Shown in pieces: positions 49,005-59,789 of a stretch of DNA of 64,000 nucleotides. The position numbers and the translations under genes were made by a program. The stretch comes from Gnetum montanum (Eukaryota > Streptophyta > Gnetopsida > Gnetales > Gnetaceae), in the NCBI GenBank assembly GCA_015680685.1, contig MNCI01016273.1:2051625-2115624 (forward strand). The letters run 5' to 3'. Below the pieces are notes generated by a model. It saw nothing but the letters and a program-made list of their open reading frames with translations. It had not been told where the DNA came from and made no database searches. The first letter of the stretch is position 1, and each line of letters begins with the position of its first letter.

Positions 49005-51760
49005 TGTTACATTCAATGCAAATACATTAGATATGGTCATATGCTTATGATTTATACATTACATGTGGAGTCCTAGTGGGTTTTTGGGAATAATTTAATT
49101 TAATATAATATAAATGTATTTTATATGTTATGAGGCTTCATCCTTATGTTATGATTATGATGTTGTTACATTCTTAGCTCATGTGAGTATGTACACTAGC
49201 CCTGTGTGATGTGTTAGATAGGTGATGTTGTTGGCAAGGGTGTTGGATTGGGATAGAAGAACACCTATTTAGTATGTCTTTATGCTTTATGTGTGATTTT
49301 GGTATTTATGAATTTGCACTATAGAACTATGTTTCATGATGTTTGAGTGTGATTTTGGCATGTGAAAGTGTAGAGCATTTGATAAGGAACTCATAGGTTC
49401 AAATGGAATTTTATTTGAAGTCCTAGTGTGTTTGTTATGCATGATTGAAGTTCATAGTATTAGTTGTAGAGGAAAAAAATATTAGGTTATGATAACGACA
49501 TGGTTTAGAAGTAAAATAAAATAAAGTTAAAACAAAAATGTAACGTTAGGTTACATGTGATGTGTGCCAAAGGAAAAAAAACATTACTTGTATATTTTTT
49601 TTAGCATATTCTTAAAAGCATAGCTTTGTTTTTATCCTTGTTCTTTTTCCACTATCCTTTTGCATTACCATCCATAAACATCGGGTTTTTTCTATTTTCT
49701 TTTGTTTTTTGGGAAACATAAATGCATAGGAGCTTATTTTCTTCCATTTTTATTTCTTCTCTCTTCTTCTATTCCACATTTTTCTAAATTCTAAGCTTTA
49801 TGGATGGTTTTTGCTTACTCTAAACCTAGATTTGGGACTACTGTGGTTGTATCTACATGGGCATGGAACTTGTTTGGAGCAAAATGGAGTCTTGCTAGAT
49901 TTTTGAGGATTTTTTGCTTGTTTTGACCTTTCTACCACAATAATTACAATTGGTGTGTTCTCTTTACCTTGTATTTTTGTGTTGGATTAGTATATATGAT
50001 TATGCGTTGTGGGAATGTGGGGTGGATAGCTCAAAGATTGAGCTTGGATATGTTATTTTTCATATTTCTTAAAATTGTACGATTTTGATTATGAATTGTC
50101 TATTAATATATATGCAATGTATGGTATGATGTGGAGTTGTGGAACATGATCTGTGCTATTGATAAGACTAGTAAGATGGGAATATTATATTGTTGGGGCC
50201 TATTGTTGCATGAGAATTTTTTGGAGTTCGAATCCTTCATGGTAGTAATTAAACATTGTTAATTATTATTTTATTAGTTAAACTTTGGACACATAACTTT
50301 GCTTCCAAGAGTCTAATTTAGGTGAAATTAGTGTTGTTGGGATTGTCTTGAAAAGTACTTTCTAACTGCAGAATTTGTTTTTCTCTTTGGGCATATATCA
50401 TTTTGAGGGTTATAATAGTAGTCATTTTGTGGAATTGAATGTAGTTCTAGAAATCTAGTTATTGTGTGAAAAATTTATTTTGTCAAATAGTGGTATTATT
50501 TTCATGAAATGAAAGTGAATGCTTGGTGTAGATATATGTGGTCATGTTATGTTTTTTTGGATTTGTTGGTTTAAGTTAGCCAAATGTGTACATGTCTTCG
50601 TGATGACACTTGTGACAATCAATGGAAGGTGGTGCTAACATGAGGGTGTGGACTAGTTGGTGATGAGGCATCCTAGAGGTAGTATGAATTGACCCCCACT
50701 CTGATGCATCAATGAGGCTCCTATCTCAACCCTCATCCTAAGAGTGGGAGAGCATAGGTGTGTTTCTCCTACAACTAGTACATGGCATAGGTATGTTCAT
50801 CCTATTGCCAATCCTCTAGAAGGCTAGTGGTTAAAGGTCACAAGGTTACAAACCCTAGCACCAGTTGGATAAAGAAAAGACCTGTAGGAAATGGTTGTTA
50901 TGAGTACTCATGGTAATGTTTCACATGCTACACTAAGTGTGGATATGATAGTGACCACATGGACTATGTATATGATAGTATAAATTTGTGAGTCATATCG
51001 TTGAGAGCATATATTCTAATTGGATTATGATTATATGCATCATAGATTGTTTACTAGTATAGCATAAGTATGATGACATGGGAATGATAGTGGAAGGAAA
51101 TGTGATGTGGTGTAATGAATAGATAGATTATATCTGACCATGGCTTCATCCATGATTGTATGATAGCCATATATCCTTTTTAATAATTATTATGCTAGTG
51201 TTATGTGTGATATGGTTTGTATGTCCATGTGTTACTCTTAGCATGCATAAGACTAACATTTGAGGCAAATTTCCTTGTATCCCACACCTCTCTTCTAGTA
51301 GAGTACTTGTTGTCCATCTAGCAAGGGAAGTATAAAGGCTTCCCACTCAGTGGTATACCAACTTTATTTCATTACAAGTTGAAGTTGCAAAATCCCAAGT
51401 GAGCATAGAGGGGGAGTAGATTAGGGGAAAACCTTTAGTGATTGGTTAATGTATATTTTCATGTATAGTAGTATGAACTATTTATAATTGTATAAAACTC
51501 TTTGTACTCTTATATATGTGATGATGATGTTTATGTGTTTTTGTACCTTGTGGGGCTAGTGCAAATTTTTGGTTTATGTAGAGATATTCAGTTTTCTCAT
51601 TGTAATGTATGTTTAGTTTTTGATGTAACATGAACTCTTATGCAATTTGACCTTACCTAATATAATGTACACATCATTAGTTTTAATTTATCATGCTTCC
51701 ATTATAAGATTGCTAGTCATCCTAAGCATCACCCTACCATAGCTAGAAAAGGGTGTTATA
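49005..51760 (+). repeat. 3' LTR of the chromovirus
   Basis: About 2.76 kb from TGTTACATTC to GGGTGTTATA, where the 5' copy ends GGTGTTACA. Long LTRs fit Tekay/Del-type elements. It contains an isolated box-B-like GAGTTCGAATCC near 50223 without a matching tRNA fold. Confidence 0.78.
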
Positions 51761-51989
51761 ACACATCAAGCATCACTCTAAGGCTAAGGTCGTAATGACA
51801 TCAACTAGTGTATTTTCAACTTGGGAAATGAGTTGAATGATAACATCTATAAACTATTTCATGAGTATTTTCACTAAGTTATAGTTTGGTCATAAGTGTT
51901 TGGCCTTACAAGTGTATATCTCAATTACCTAGTTGACCAAAAATTAAGAATCATTTTTTATAATCAAGCATGTAAATCCATAATTGTGA

Positions 51990-53780
51990 GCTATGATCAA
52001 TCCCCTAATTAATCATTCATATTATACCATATTATTTGTGCATGAGAATTGAAAGTAGTATGCAAAAGCTTGGATTTCACCAGAAGCGAGTGTGATGATG
52101 ATAGTAGCACTGGCTTCATGTGTAGTTGAAGCTTCATTAAAGTACATAATTACCCCATAATCTTTGAGTATATCATTGATAATGTTAATATGTTCATCAA
52201 GAAATATAGGATCCATGGCTATGTTATCTTCAATTGGGGAAGTTGTGAGTTGTGCGACTATATCTTGACCTTTGATTGAGGCTTAAGAAGCATAATATAA
52301 GTTGAAATCGATTATTATGGCTTTTCATTAGGCTATTAGACTACTCTTATGGATATTAGATGTAATGGACCAAAATATGTTTTCTTTACATATGATATTG
52401 ACTTGACTCCTAAAGTGGTAGTGGATTCACTTCTTCAAGGAGAAGACTAACATTAGAAATGCTTTCCAAGTTCTGTGTATCAAGTTTCATAGGCTATTAA
52501 TACATGGCTCAAGTGGTAGATTGGTATCTTTTCTCTATTCTCTCATTTCTAACAAAGCAACAAGGATATTTATGTATTAGAGATTGCAAGGTACATGTAA
52601 AATTATTTATCTTTCTAAGAAGGTTGTAAAATTAGCAAGTGGGCTAAGTCTTCGTTAATACTGTCAAAGGCTTTTTAGCACTCATTTGTCTACTCATAGT
52701 AAATTCCCTTCTTGAGCAAGTGTTTCATGGGTTGTAACTTATCTATGAGCCTCAATATGAACCCATCAAGATGAACCTACAAGTGAATTACAATCTACCT
52801 TGTAAACCACGTAACTCCTTAAGGTTACTAGGTGCTAAAAAATTGGTCATGACCTTAACCTTATTAGGATTGACATGTATTTCTACCTCGAAGACTATGA
52901 AACCAAGCATATTTCTAGTCTTAACACCAAAGACATAGTTTTTAGGGTCGAGTTGAAGTTCATATTTGAGACAATGTTAAAGGACTAAGTTTAGGCCATG
53001 TGCATGATCAGTCTCTACCTTGGACTTTATGGATATATTGTCAAGATAGTCATTAAGAAAACCTAGCATATAGTCACTAAAGATATAGGTGAGGGCTCAT
53101 TAATATGTTTCATCGATGTTCTTTAGACCAAAAGGCATCATCATGTAACAAAATATTCCCTAAGGGGTCATGAAGGTTGTATAAAACTAATGCTCTAGGT
53201 TGATTCTAATTTGGTTGTATTCCAATATCCATCTATGAAGGATAATAAGGCATGGCCAACCATAGTATCAATGAGTTAATTGATACAAGGCAAAGGAAAG
53301 TCATCCTTAATGATAGCCTTGTTAAGATCATGGAAATCAATATATATGTGAATGCTTCCTTTCTTCTTAGGAACTACCACTATGTTGGATACCCACTTAG
53401 GATAGTTAACCACTAGGATGAAACCTACTTGGTAGAGCTTCTTAATCTTATCATGGATTGCCAAGGCTAAATCTAGTCTAAACTTGCAAACCTTCTACTT
53501 GACAGGCTTAATGCTAGGATCAAGTATGATATTATGTTGAACTAAGCATGGATCAAGTCCTATCATGTATTTATAAGATCAAGTTAAGGTTTTAATATTA
53601 GATTGAAGGACCTTGGTAATGTCTTGGATAATTTGAAACTCTAGGGAAAAACTTAGTTTTAGTGTTCTCTCCTCACCATAGTGTGTTGTAATGAGGACTT
53701 CTACTAGAGAATTCTCTATGATATCTCCAACCTCCAATTTGAGGGTATTAACTATGTAATCAAGCAATCTTGATAGTTTT
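51990..53780 (-). pseudogene. Tat/Retand-type Ty3/gypsy RT-RNase H fragment
   Basis: Minus-strand blocks in order are a protease/linker piece (53767-53579), RT with KLYQVGFILVVNYPKWVSN, VVVPKKKGSIHIYIDFHDLN and KDDFPLPCIN (53464-53276), then ALLSFMDGY and FCYMMMPFGLKN. RNase H follows, and near 52216-52020 a second RNase-H-like stretch with YFNEASTTHEASATIIITLA and FSCTNN. A second archaeal-type RNase H is a mark of the Tat branch. No LTRs are identified; many stops. Confidence 0.75.
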
Positions 53781-53949
53781 ATCTATTGAGTCTATGTGCT
53801 TAAATAGACTCCCAAGCTTAAGATCAAGATAATCAAGGTCAATTAGTTGTTTGATACCACCATATGGTCCATTCAAGCTCAAGGGCAAGTCAAATCATGT
53901 CAACATCTCCATGGTTTGATCCTACATATTAAAAAGAATATATTAAGTG

Positions 53950-54250
53950 ACACCTACATGATAATTTTGTAAAACATAGTTAAAATAATGAAAAATAATG
54001 AGATAATAAATCATACTAAAGGAAGACAAGGTCAAAAAAAGGTAAAATAAGGTAAGATAAAATCACAATGAGGTAAACTAAGGCCAAAACAAGGTAAACT
54101 AAATTAGAAAAGGGTAGGATAAGGCCTCAAAAAATGTCAAAATGAGGTCAAATAAGGTTAAATAATGTTAAAAAATGTTGAATAAGGTTAAAAAAATATT
54201 AAATAATAATAATTTATTATTTAGTTTACTATGTGATCAAAATAGGCTAT
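53950..54250. repeat. AGGTAAAATA-type low-complexity array
   Basis: Purine-rich degenerate repeats of AAGGTAAAATAAGGT / AGGTCAAATAAGG units border the left end of the pararetrovirus block. Confidence 0.7.
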
Positions 54251-54299
54251 AATTTGATGAAAAAGGCTAAAAATGAATAAAATACGCAGCGTTCATACA

Positions 54300-54718
54300 G
54301 AACTAACACATACGCTCATTTGAATGCAGACCAAATAACACACAGATATGCCAAAACAAATCATTTTATTGCACACACCAGCATTTACAGAACTGAAAGG
54401 AATACTTGTTCTGGAGCAAAGCGCATCACAGAACGATCTCTCTTTCAGTGGCGGAGAGAATGCTTAGTTTCTGAGCAGAGAGCATCAAGAAACTGATATC
54501 TTCTCCTTACAACTACTCACTCTTGCAGAAATAAACTCACACTTGCATACTACTTGACTCACTTATGCTACTTGCATCTATATATTGTTACACACACACA
54601 CACTGCTATTTATAGCTTACAAACCGCCTTTCATTAATGGATGCCAACTGGGACGATCTACTTTTAGGATTCGGATCCACTTTCAGAGATTGTGGCAGAG
54701 ATTGTGGCAGACAACTTT
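54300..54718 (-). promoter_or_regulatory. Pararetrovirus-type intergenic promoter and poly(A) signal
   Basis: On the minus strand, downstream of the last viral ORF, there is a duplicated TCTGCCACAATC element (about 54680-54712), a TATA box in GCTATAAATAGC (about 54610-54621), a (GT)n-like leader, and AATAAA at 54370-54365, about 245 bases after the TATA box. Caulimoviridae place the pregenomic RNA promoter and a closely following poly(A) signal in this way. Transcription would run leftward, away from the viral ORFs of this copy. The right-hand copy lacks this segment. Confidence 0.6.
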
Positions 54719-55669
54719 TTAACGTGACGGTGGACTGTTTGGACCAAAATCGACACTATGTCCATCAGAATCGTCTGCATGGTTGTGGAAGTCTTCAGAG
54801 CTGTAATCATATCGTCCGGGAGAATCATTAGGCGTGCTGTCCGTGCTATCATTAGATTCTTCTGAGTGCTCGCCAATAAGATAAAGTTTGATTTCTTTTC
54901 CTCCAGAGGCACGATAGTCGTCAATCCTACGGTCCATATAATAGAGCTCTAAAGTGTACGGGACCTTTAAATGGATGTGACAGTGGTGCTGGATATCATA
55001 GGCATTAGCAGTGTACACATCCTGATAAAAAGCTTCACCCCATGTGAGTTGCCAGTCTGTCCTTTTGGATATGCAGGTAATGAGAAAATAGACTGGGTTA
55101 GATGCCATGTGCAAAAAGTTCCAGGCCATGTGATCAGGATTCCCATAAAATGAAAAATCACCCCGGTAGCCATAGAGACTTGTGCGAAGTGGACCAGGAT
55201 AATTAGTTGGCAAGTGAGAAGGGGAATGACCAAATTTAGCCCACCAATTCCAGAATAATTCATCATTGTCTGGTGGTGCACTGAGGGGACTAAAAGAGAT
55301 GCGGTAAACATGAAAATCACTTGGCTGGTAATAAGGCCAATTTAAACAATCAGCAGAATACCAGTTACTGAATTCTAGATTAGTGAGATTCACATCTATG
55401 GCAAGGAAAAGGTATGGAGCCGGAATTTGGTCCCATTGAGATCTTCGTGCTGGTAGTGGAAGGGCAGAAAAAACCTTTTGAGTGATGATGGCGTCAGAAT
55501 TTTGAGACCTTGTGGCATTACAGAAAGCAGTCCATTCATTACCAAATCTACTAGTTTCACTAAAATACTGAGGAAAACTGAGAAATCTTTCATTTGGCAA
55601 ACTAGGACGTAATCTCCTTGAGGAACGAAGAGTCCATCCTTCGCTACGGAGTAACTCTGAAAAATAAAA
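54719..55669 (-). pseudogene. Left copy: unknown post-RNase H domain of an endogenous caulimovirid
   Basis: Open minus-strand frame of about 290 codons lying in the same frame as the RT-RNase H region, separated from it by a single TAA. No in-frame ATG occurs in the first ~170 codons. The protein is rich in Trp, Tyr and Phe, with an acidic Ser/Asp-rich tail beginning near GEHSEESNDSTDSTPNDS. I do not recognise a family; it shows no visible viroplasmin signature. A TTATTTTTCAG acceptor-like sequence sits at its start. Confidence 0.55.
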
Positions 55670-56837
55670 TTATAAATCATTAGTACTACTAGAGAGTTGG
55701 AACTCTCTAGTTAAAAAATCAGAAAGGCAATTTTTTGAGCCTTCAACATATTCACTATCGAATTCAAAGTTAGCCAAAAATAAACTCCATCGGATTAGCC
55801 GTGTATGAGCCACCTTTGTAAGGTTTTTGGATTGTAGATACTTGTTAAAATGTTTTAAATCACTCCTAACAATGAAACGTTGTGGTTGGAGGAATAACCG
55901 AAATTTTTCTATACCCTTAACAATGGCTAGGAGTTCTTTATGAGAACTGTGATATTTCTGTTGTGCTTCATTAAATTTTCCAGAAGCATATCTACAAATC
56001 CTGATCNGCCAAAATCCTGATTTTAAATCAAACTTTGAGTAGATATTAGTATGCGGCAGTCGTTGAAATAGATCATCTTTATTTGGAATGGGATGTTGAA
56101 CTGATTTAATAATATCATTCAGAGGTTTATAATTAACTACTAAACGTTTTTTCCCTCTGACTAATTCGGCTCGTTTGTTTACAAAGAAAGCGGCACAAGC
56201 AAACATACTGGTGCTTGGTCGGATTAAACCTCTTTGTAAATATTCTTGGATCTCTGATTCACATTCTTTTCTGAGACTAGGCAACATTCCTATATGTTGC
56301 GCAGTAGACTTTACTTTCACTCCGTCTTGCAATTCAATTTGACACCAATGTTCTTTTTTGTGACGAAACACAGTAGGGTCATCATTTGCAAATTGGAGTA
56401 ATTGAGTTTTTATGTCTTCAAAACTTGGTTGATATTTTTCGATTTGGTTAACAATCCAAGTTTCCCTTTTTTGATTATATTTTTGAAGTTTTTGATTTTT
56501 AAATTGTTGTCTAGCATTTATCCTAGTAAACTTATGTTGATCTAATTTGATAAATTGTTTGGTAATTGTAATATCAAAATTTTGTAAATTGTATGATCCT
56601 ATTAAACAATCATAAGAAGGTAAAGGAAATTGGCAGACTATAAAATAAACTATCTTTTTATCAGGCATTAGAACAGGTAACTTAGCTTGCTTTGTTAACA
56701 ACCTTTTCTGGGTGTTGAAGGAAATGTGAGATGGTTCCCTTTCTTCCCAAAAACAAGTTGGAATTGTTTCTTCTCTAGCAGGTGATACTTCTGCGCAAGT
56801 TGGAATTGTTCTCTAGCAAGTGAGATGGTTCTCTAGC
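54815..56837 (-). repeat. Left arm of the 2-2.7 kb pararetrovirus inverted repeat
   Basis: Reverse complement of 56932-59673, nearly identical apart from scattered substitutions, a 651-bp in-frame deletion in this arm near 56007 and a duplication in the other arm near 57108. The 94-bp spacer is 56838-56931. Confidence 0.93.
55670..56701 (-). pseudogene. Left copy: endogenous caulimovirid protease end-RT-RNase H, internally deleted
   Basis: Minus-strand frame that matches the right copy from the C-terminal end of the protease through the start of RT (conserved KFDLKSGFW), then jumps to the middle of RNase H. The missing 217 codons include the polymerase active site, so this copy cannot encode an RT. 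The junction carries a single N (56007) beside a GATC word that is present at both deletion ends. The frame is kept. Confidence 0.85.
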
Positions 56838-56931
56838 AAGTTGGAATTGTTTCTTCTCTAGCAATGTGAGATGGTAACTTAGATTGGTTCAGCTTTATTT
56901 CCTAAGAATTCTTTTGTATCAGCTAGAGAAC
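56838..56931. other. Spacer of the inverted repeat
   Basis: 94 bp between the arms, with further copies of TTCTCTAGCAA / CAAGTTGGAATTG words from the arm ends. The immediate arm ends (56710-57060) are themselves made of short repeated words in both orientations. Confidence 0.8.
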
Positions 56932-57039
56932 CATCTCACTTGCTAGAGAACAATTCCAACTTGCGCAGAAGTATCACTTGCTAGAGAAGAAACAATTCCA
57001 ACTTGTTTTTGGGAAGAAAGGGAACCATCTCACATTTCC

Positions 57040-57186
57040 TTCAACACCCAGAAAAGGTTGTTAACAAAGCAAGCTAAGTTACCTGTTCTAATGCCTGATA
57101 AAAAGATNTTCATTTCCTTCAACACCCAAAAAAGACTGCTCACAAAGCAAGCCAAGTTACCTGTTCTAATGCCTGATAAAAAAATA
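57040..57186 (+). repeat. ~75-bp tandem duplication with an N at the junction
   Basis: Two similar copies running from TTCAACACCCA to ATGCCTGATAAAAA, separated by a single N at 57108. The left arm has one copy. Confidence 0.85.
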
Positions 57187-58818
57187 GTGTATTTTATAGT
57201 CTGCCAGTTTCCTTTACCTTCTTATGATTGTTTAATAGGATCAGATAATTTACAACATTTTGATATCACGATTACTAAGCAATTTATCAAATTAGATCAA
57301 CATAAGTTTACTAGGATAAATGCTAGACAACAATTTAAAAATCAAAAACTTCAAAAATATAATCAAAAAAGGGAAACTTGGATTGTTAACCAAATCGAAA
57401 AATACCAACCAAGTTTTGAAGACATAAAGACTCACTTACTCCAATTTGCAAATGATGACCCTACTGTGTTTCGTCACAAAAAAGAACATTGGTGTCAGAT
57501 TGAATTACAAGATGGAGTAAAAGTAAAGTCTACTGCGCAACATATAGGAATTTCGCCTAGTCTCAGAAAAGAATGTGAATCAGAAATCCAAGAATATTTA
57601 CAAAGAGGTTTAATCCGACCAAGCACCAGTATGTTTGCTTGTGTTGCTTTCTTTGTAAACAAACGAGCCGAATTAGTCAGAGGGAAAAAATGTTTAGTCG
57701 TTAATTATAAACCTCTGAATGATATTATTAAATCAGTCCAACATCCTATTCCAAATAAAGATGATTTGTTTCAACGACTGCCGCATACTAATATTTACTC
57801 CAAATTTGATTTAAAATCAGGATTTTGGCAGATCCAGGTTCAGGAATCTGATCGTTGGAAAACAGCTTTCACAGTACCCGATGGATTATATGAATGGAAC
57901 GTCTTGCCGTTCGGCATTAAAACTGCTCCGTCCATATTCCAAAAGATGATGGACTCTATTTTTCATTTTTATCCGTTTATATTAGCTTACATAGATGATA
58001 TTTTAATTCTTAGCAAATCGGTAAAAGAACATCTAGATCATTTGCGTGTTTTTTTTACCTCAGATAAAAATGGACTTTTCCTCTCACCAACAAAAATGAA
58101 GATCGAACAGTCTCACATTGAATTTTTAGGTTTAGAAATCTCTGCTGGTATTATAAAATTACAACCACATATCGTCCAAAGCATTATTAAGTTTCCTGAT
58201 ATCTTAGAGAACAAAGTCCAGATACAATGGTTTTTAGGATGTATAAATTATGTTTCTGGTTTTTTTAAGAATATAGCTAAGGAACGAGATGTATTAAATA
58301 TCTTATTACAAAAACATTCTCCTCCATGGACCCATGCATGCATTGAGGCTGTGCAAAAGATCAAACAGGCATGCCAGGATTTGCCTCCACTTTTTCTTCC
58401 CGGTGAAGGTAAGTTTATCCTTGAAACAGATGCCTCTGAATGTTTTTGGGGTGCCACTCTAAAACAAGAACAAAACCGTACGATCAGGATTTGTAGATAT
58501 GCTTCTGGAAAATTTAATGAAGCACAACAGAAATATCACAGTTCTCATAAAGAACTCCTAGCCATTGTTAAGGGTATAGAAAAATTTTGGTTATTCCTCC
58601 AACCACAACGTTTCATTGTTAGGAGTGATTTAAAACATTTTGACAAGTATCTACAATCCAAAAACCTTACAAAGGTGGCTCATACACGGCTAATCCGATG
58701 GAGTTTATTTTTGGCTAACTTTGAATTCGATAGTGAATATGTTGAAGGCTCAAAAAATTGCCTTTCTGATTTTTTAACTAGAGAGTTCCAACTCTCTAGT
58801 AGTACTAATGATTTATAA
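57118..58818 (+). pseudogene. Right copy: endogenous caulimovirid protease end-RT-RNase H
   Basis: A long open frame, ending at TAA 58816, encodes the end of an aspartic protease (DCLIGSDNL), then RT with KFDLKSGFWQIQV, GLYEWNVLPFGIKTAPS and a YIDD active site, then RNase H with ETDASECFWGATL, SSHKELLAIVKGI and a C-terminal RSDLKHF. No stop interrupts it. It lacks everything upstream of the protease end, so it is a fragment of a viral polyprotein. In the family it copies pregenomic RNA into DNA. I call it a pseudogene because it is 5'-truncated, although the RT domain itself looks intact. Confidence 0.88.
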
Positions 58819-59730
58819 TTTTATTTTTCAGAGTTACTCCGTAGCGAAGGATGGACTCTTCGTTCCTCAAGGAGATTACGTCCTAGTTTGCCAAATGAAA
58901 GATTTCTCAGTTTTCCTCAGTATTTTAGTGAAACTAGTAGATTTGGTAATGAATGGACTGCTTTCTGTAATGCCACAAGGTCTCAAAATTCTGACGCCAT
59001 CATCACTCAAAAGGTTTTTTCTGCCCTTCCACTACCAGCACGAAGATCTCAATGGGATCAAATTCCGGCTCCATACCTTTTCCTTGCCACAGATGTGAAT
59101 CTCACTAATCTAGAATTCAGTAACTGGTATTCTGCTGATTGTTTAAATTGGCCTTATTACCAGCCAAGTGATTTTCATGTTTACCGCATCTCTTTTAGTC
59201 CCCTCAGTGCACCACCAGACAATGATGAATTATTCTGGAATTGGTGGGCTAAATTTGGTCATTCCCCTTCTCACTTGCCAACTAATTATCCTGGTCCACT
59301 TCGCACAAGTCTCTATGGCTACCGGGGTGATTTTTCATTTTATGGGAATCCTGATCACATGGCCTGGAACTTTTTGCACATGGCATCTAACCCAGTCTAT
59401 TTTCTCATTACCTGCATATCCAAAAGGACAGACTGGCAACTCACATGGGGTGAAGCTTTTTATCAGGATGTGTACACTGCTAATGCCTATGATATCCAGC
59501 ACCACTGTCACATCCATTTAAAGGTCCCGTACACTTTAGAGCTCTATTATATGGACCGCAGGATTGATGACTATCGTGCCTCTGGAGGAAAAGAAATCAA
59601 ACTTTATCTTGTTGGCGAGCACTCAGAAGAATCTAATGATAGCACGGACAGCACGCCTAATGATTCTCCCGGAAGGTCAAATAAGCTAAAAATGACAAGA
59701 TATTCCCCATTCATAGCATGTTTGAGCTAG
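58819..59730 (+). pseudogene. Right copy: unknown post-RNase H domain (3'-truncated)
   Basis: Continues the RT frame after the single TAA at 58816-58818. TTTTATTTTTCAG ends at 58831, a convincing 3' splice-site context just inside the frame. Coding sequence matches the left copy up to 59673, where the viral sequence breaks off; the frame then runs into flanking DNA and stops near 59728. Trp-rich segments such as FWNWWAKFGHSPSHLP and GYRGDFSFYGNPDHMAWNF are distinctive. No family is recognised. Confidence 0.55.
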
Positions 59731-59789
59731 CATGGTAGTTTGTGAGCAATATTGATTGGTTTGTGAACACTTTTGAGTCAAATAAGCTA
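59674..59789. other. Right flank of the pararetrovirus block
   Basis: Starts with AGGTCAAATAAGCTAAAAATG, recalling the AGGTCAAATAAGG words of the left flank. No gene. Confidence 0.4.

Larger units (their letters stand above)
32672..51760 (+). mobile_element. Old chromovirus-type (Tekay/Del-like) Ty3/gypsy element, twice interrupted
   Basis: Plus-strand element with a truncated 5' LTR (from 32672), initiator-Met-type primer site (near 34270), gag, protease, RT, RNase H, integrase, polypurine tract and full 3' LTR (49005-51760). A solo LTR (33440-34253) sits in the 5' LTR, and element C (36536-46730) splits the RT. Frames are full of stops, many at expected Trp or Gln codons (TGG or CAG to TAG), consistent with long methylation-driven decay. 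The wording of the RT and of the integrase tail is chromovirus-like; no clear chromodomain core can be read. Confidence 0.83.
56932..59673 (+). mobile_element. Right arm: endogenous pararetrovirus (Caulimoviridae) pol segment
   Basis: 2.74-kb plus-strand arm. It begins with non-coding repeats, enters the protease C-terminus, and runs through RT, RNase H and the unknown domain. It ends abruptly at 59673 inside the acidic tail, while the left arm continues into the promoter region. No movement or coat protein region is visible. The order RT-RNase H without integrase, and no LTRs, supports a caulimovirid rather than a retrotransposon. Gymnosperms and other plants are known to carry such endogenous copies. 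Confidence 0.85.

Noticed and set aside
50223-50234. Box-B-like GAGTTCGAATCC suggesting a tRNA gene
   Set aside because: No cloverleaf, box A or acceptor stem can be formed around it; it is inside a chromovirus LTR.
54971-55320. Alternative-frame ORFs in the left pararetrovirus arm (and the matching 59168-59521)
   Set aside because: Shadows of the longer frame that is continuous with pol and conserved in both arms.
58808-59098. ATG-initiated 96-codon frame at the start of the post-RNase H region
   Set aside because: It is in another phase, ends early, and has composition unlike the long frame; kept only as a possible overlapping start.
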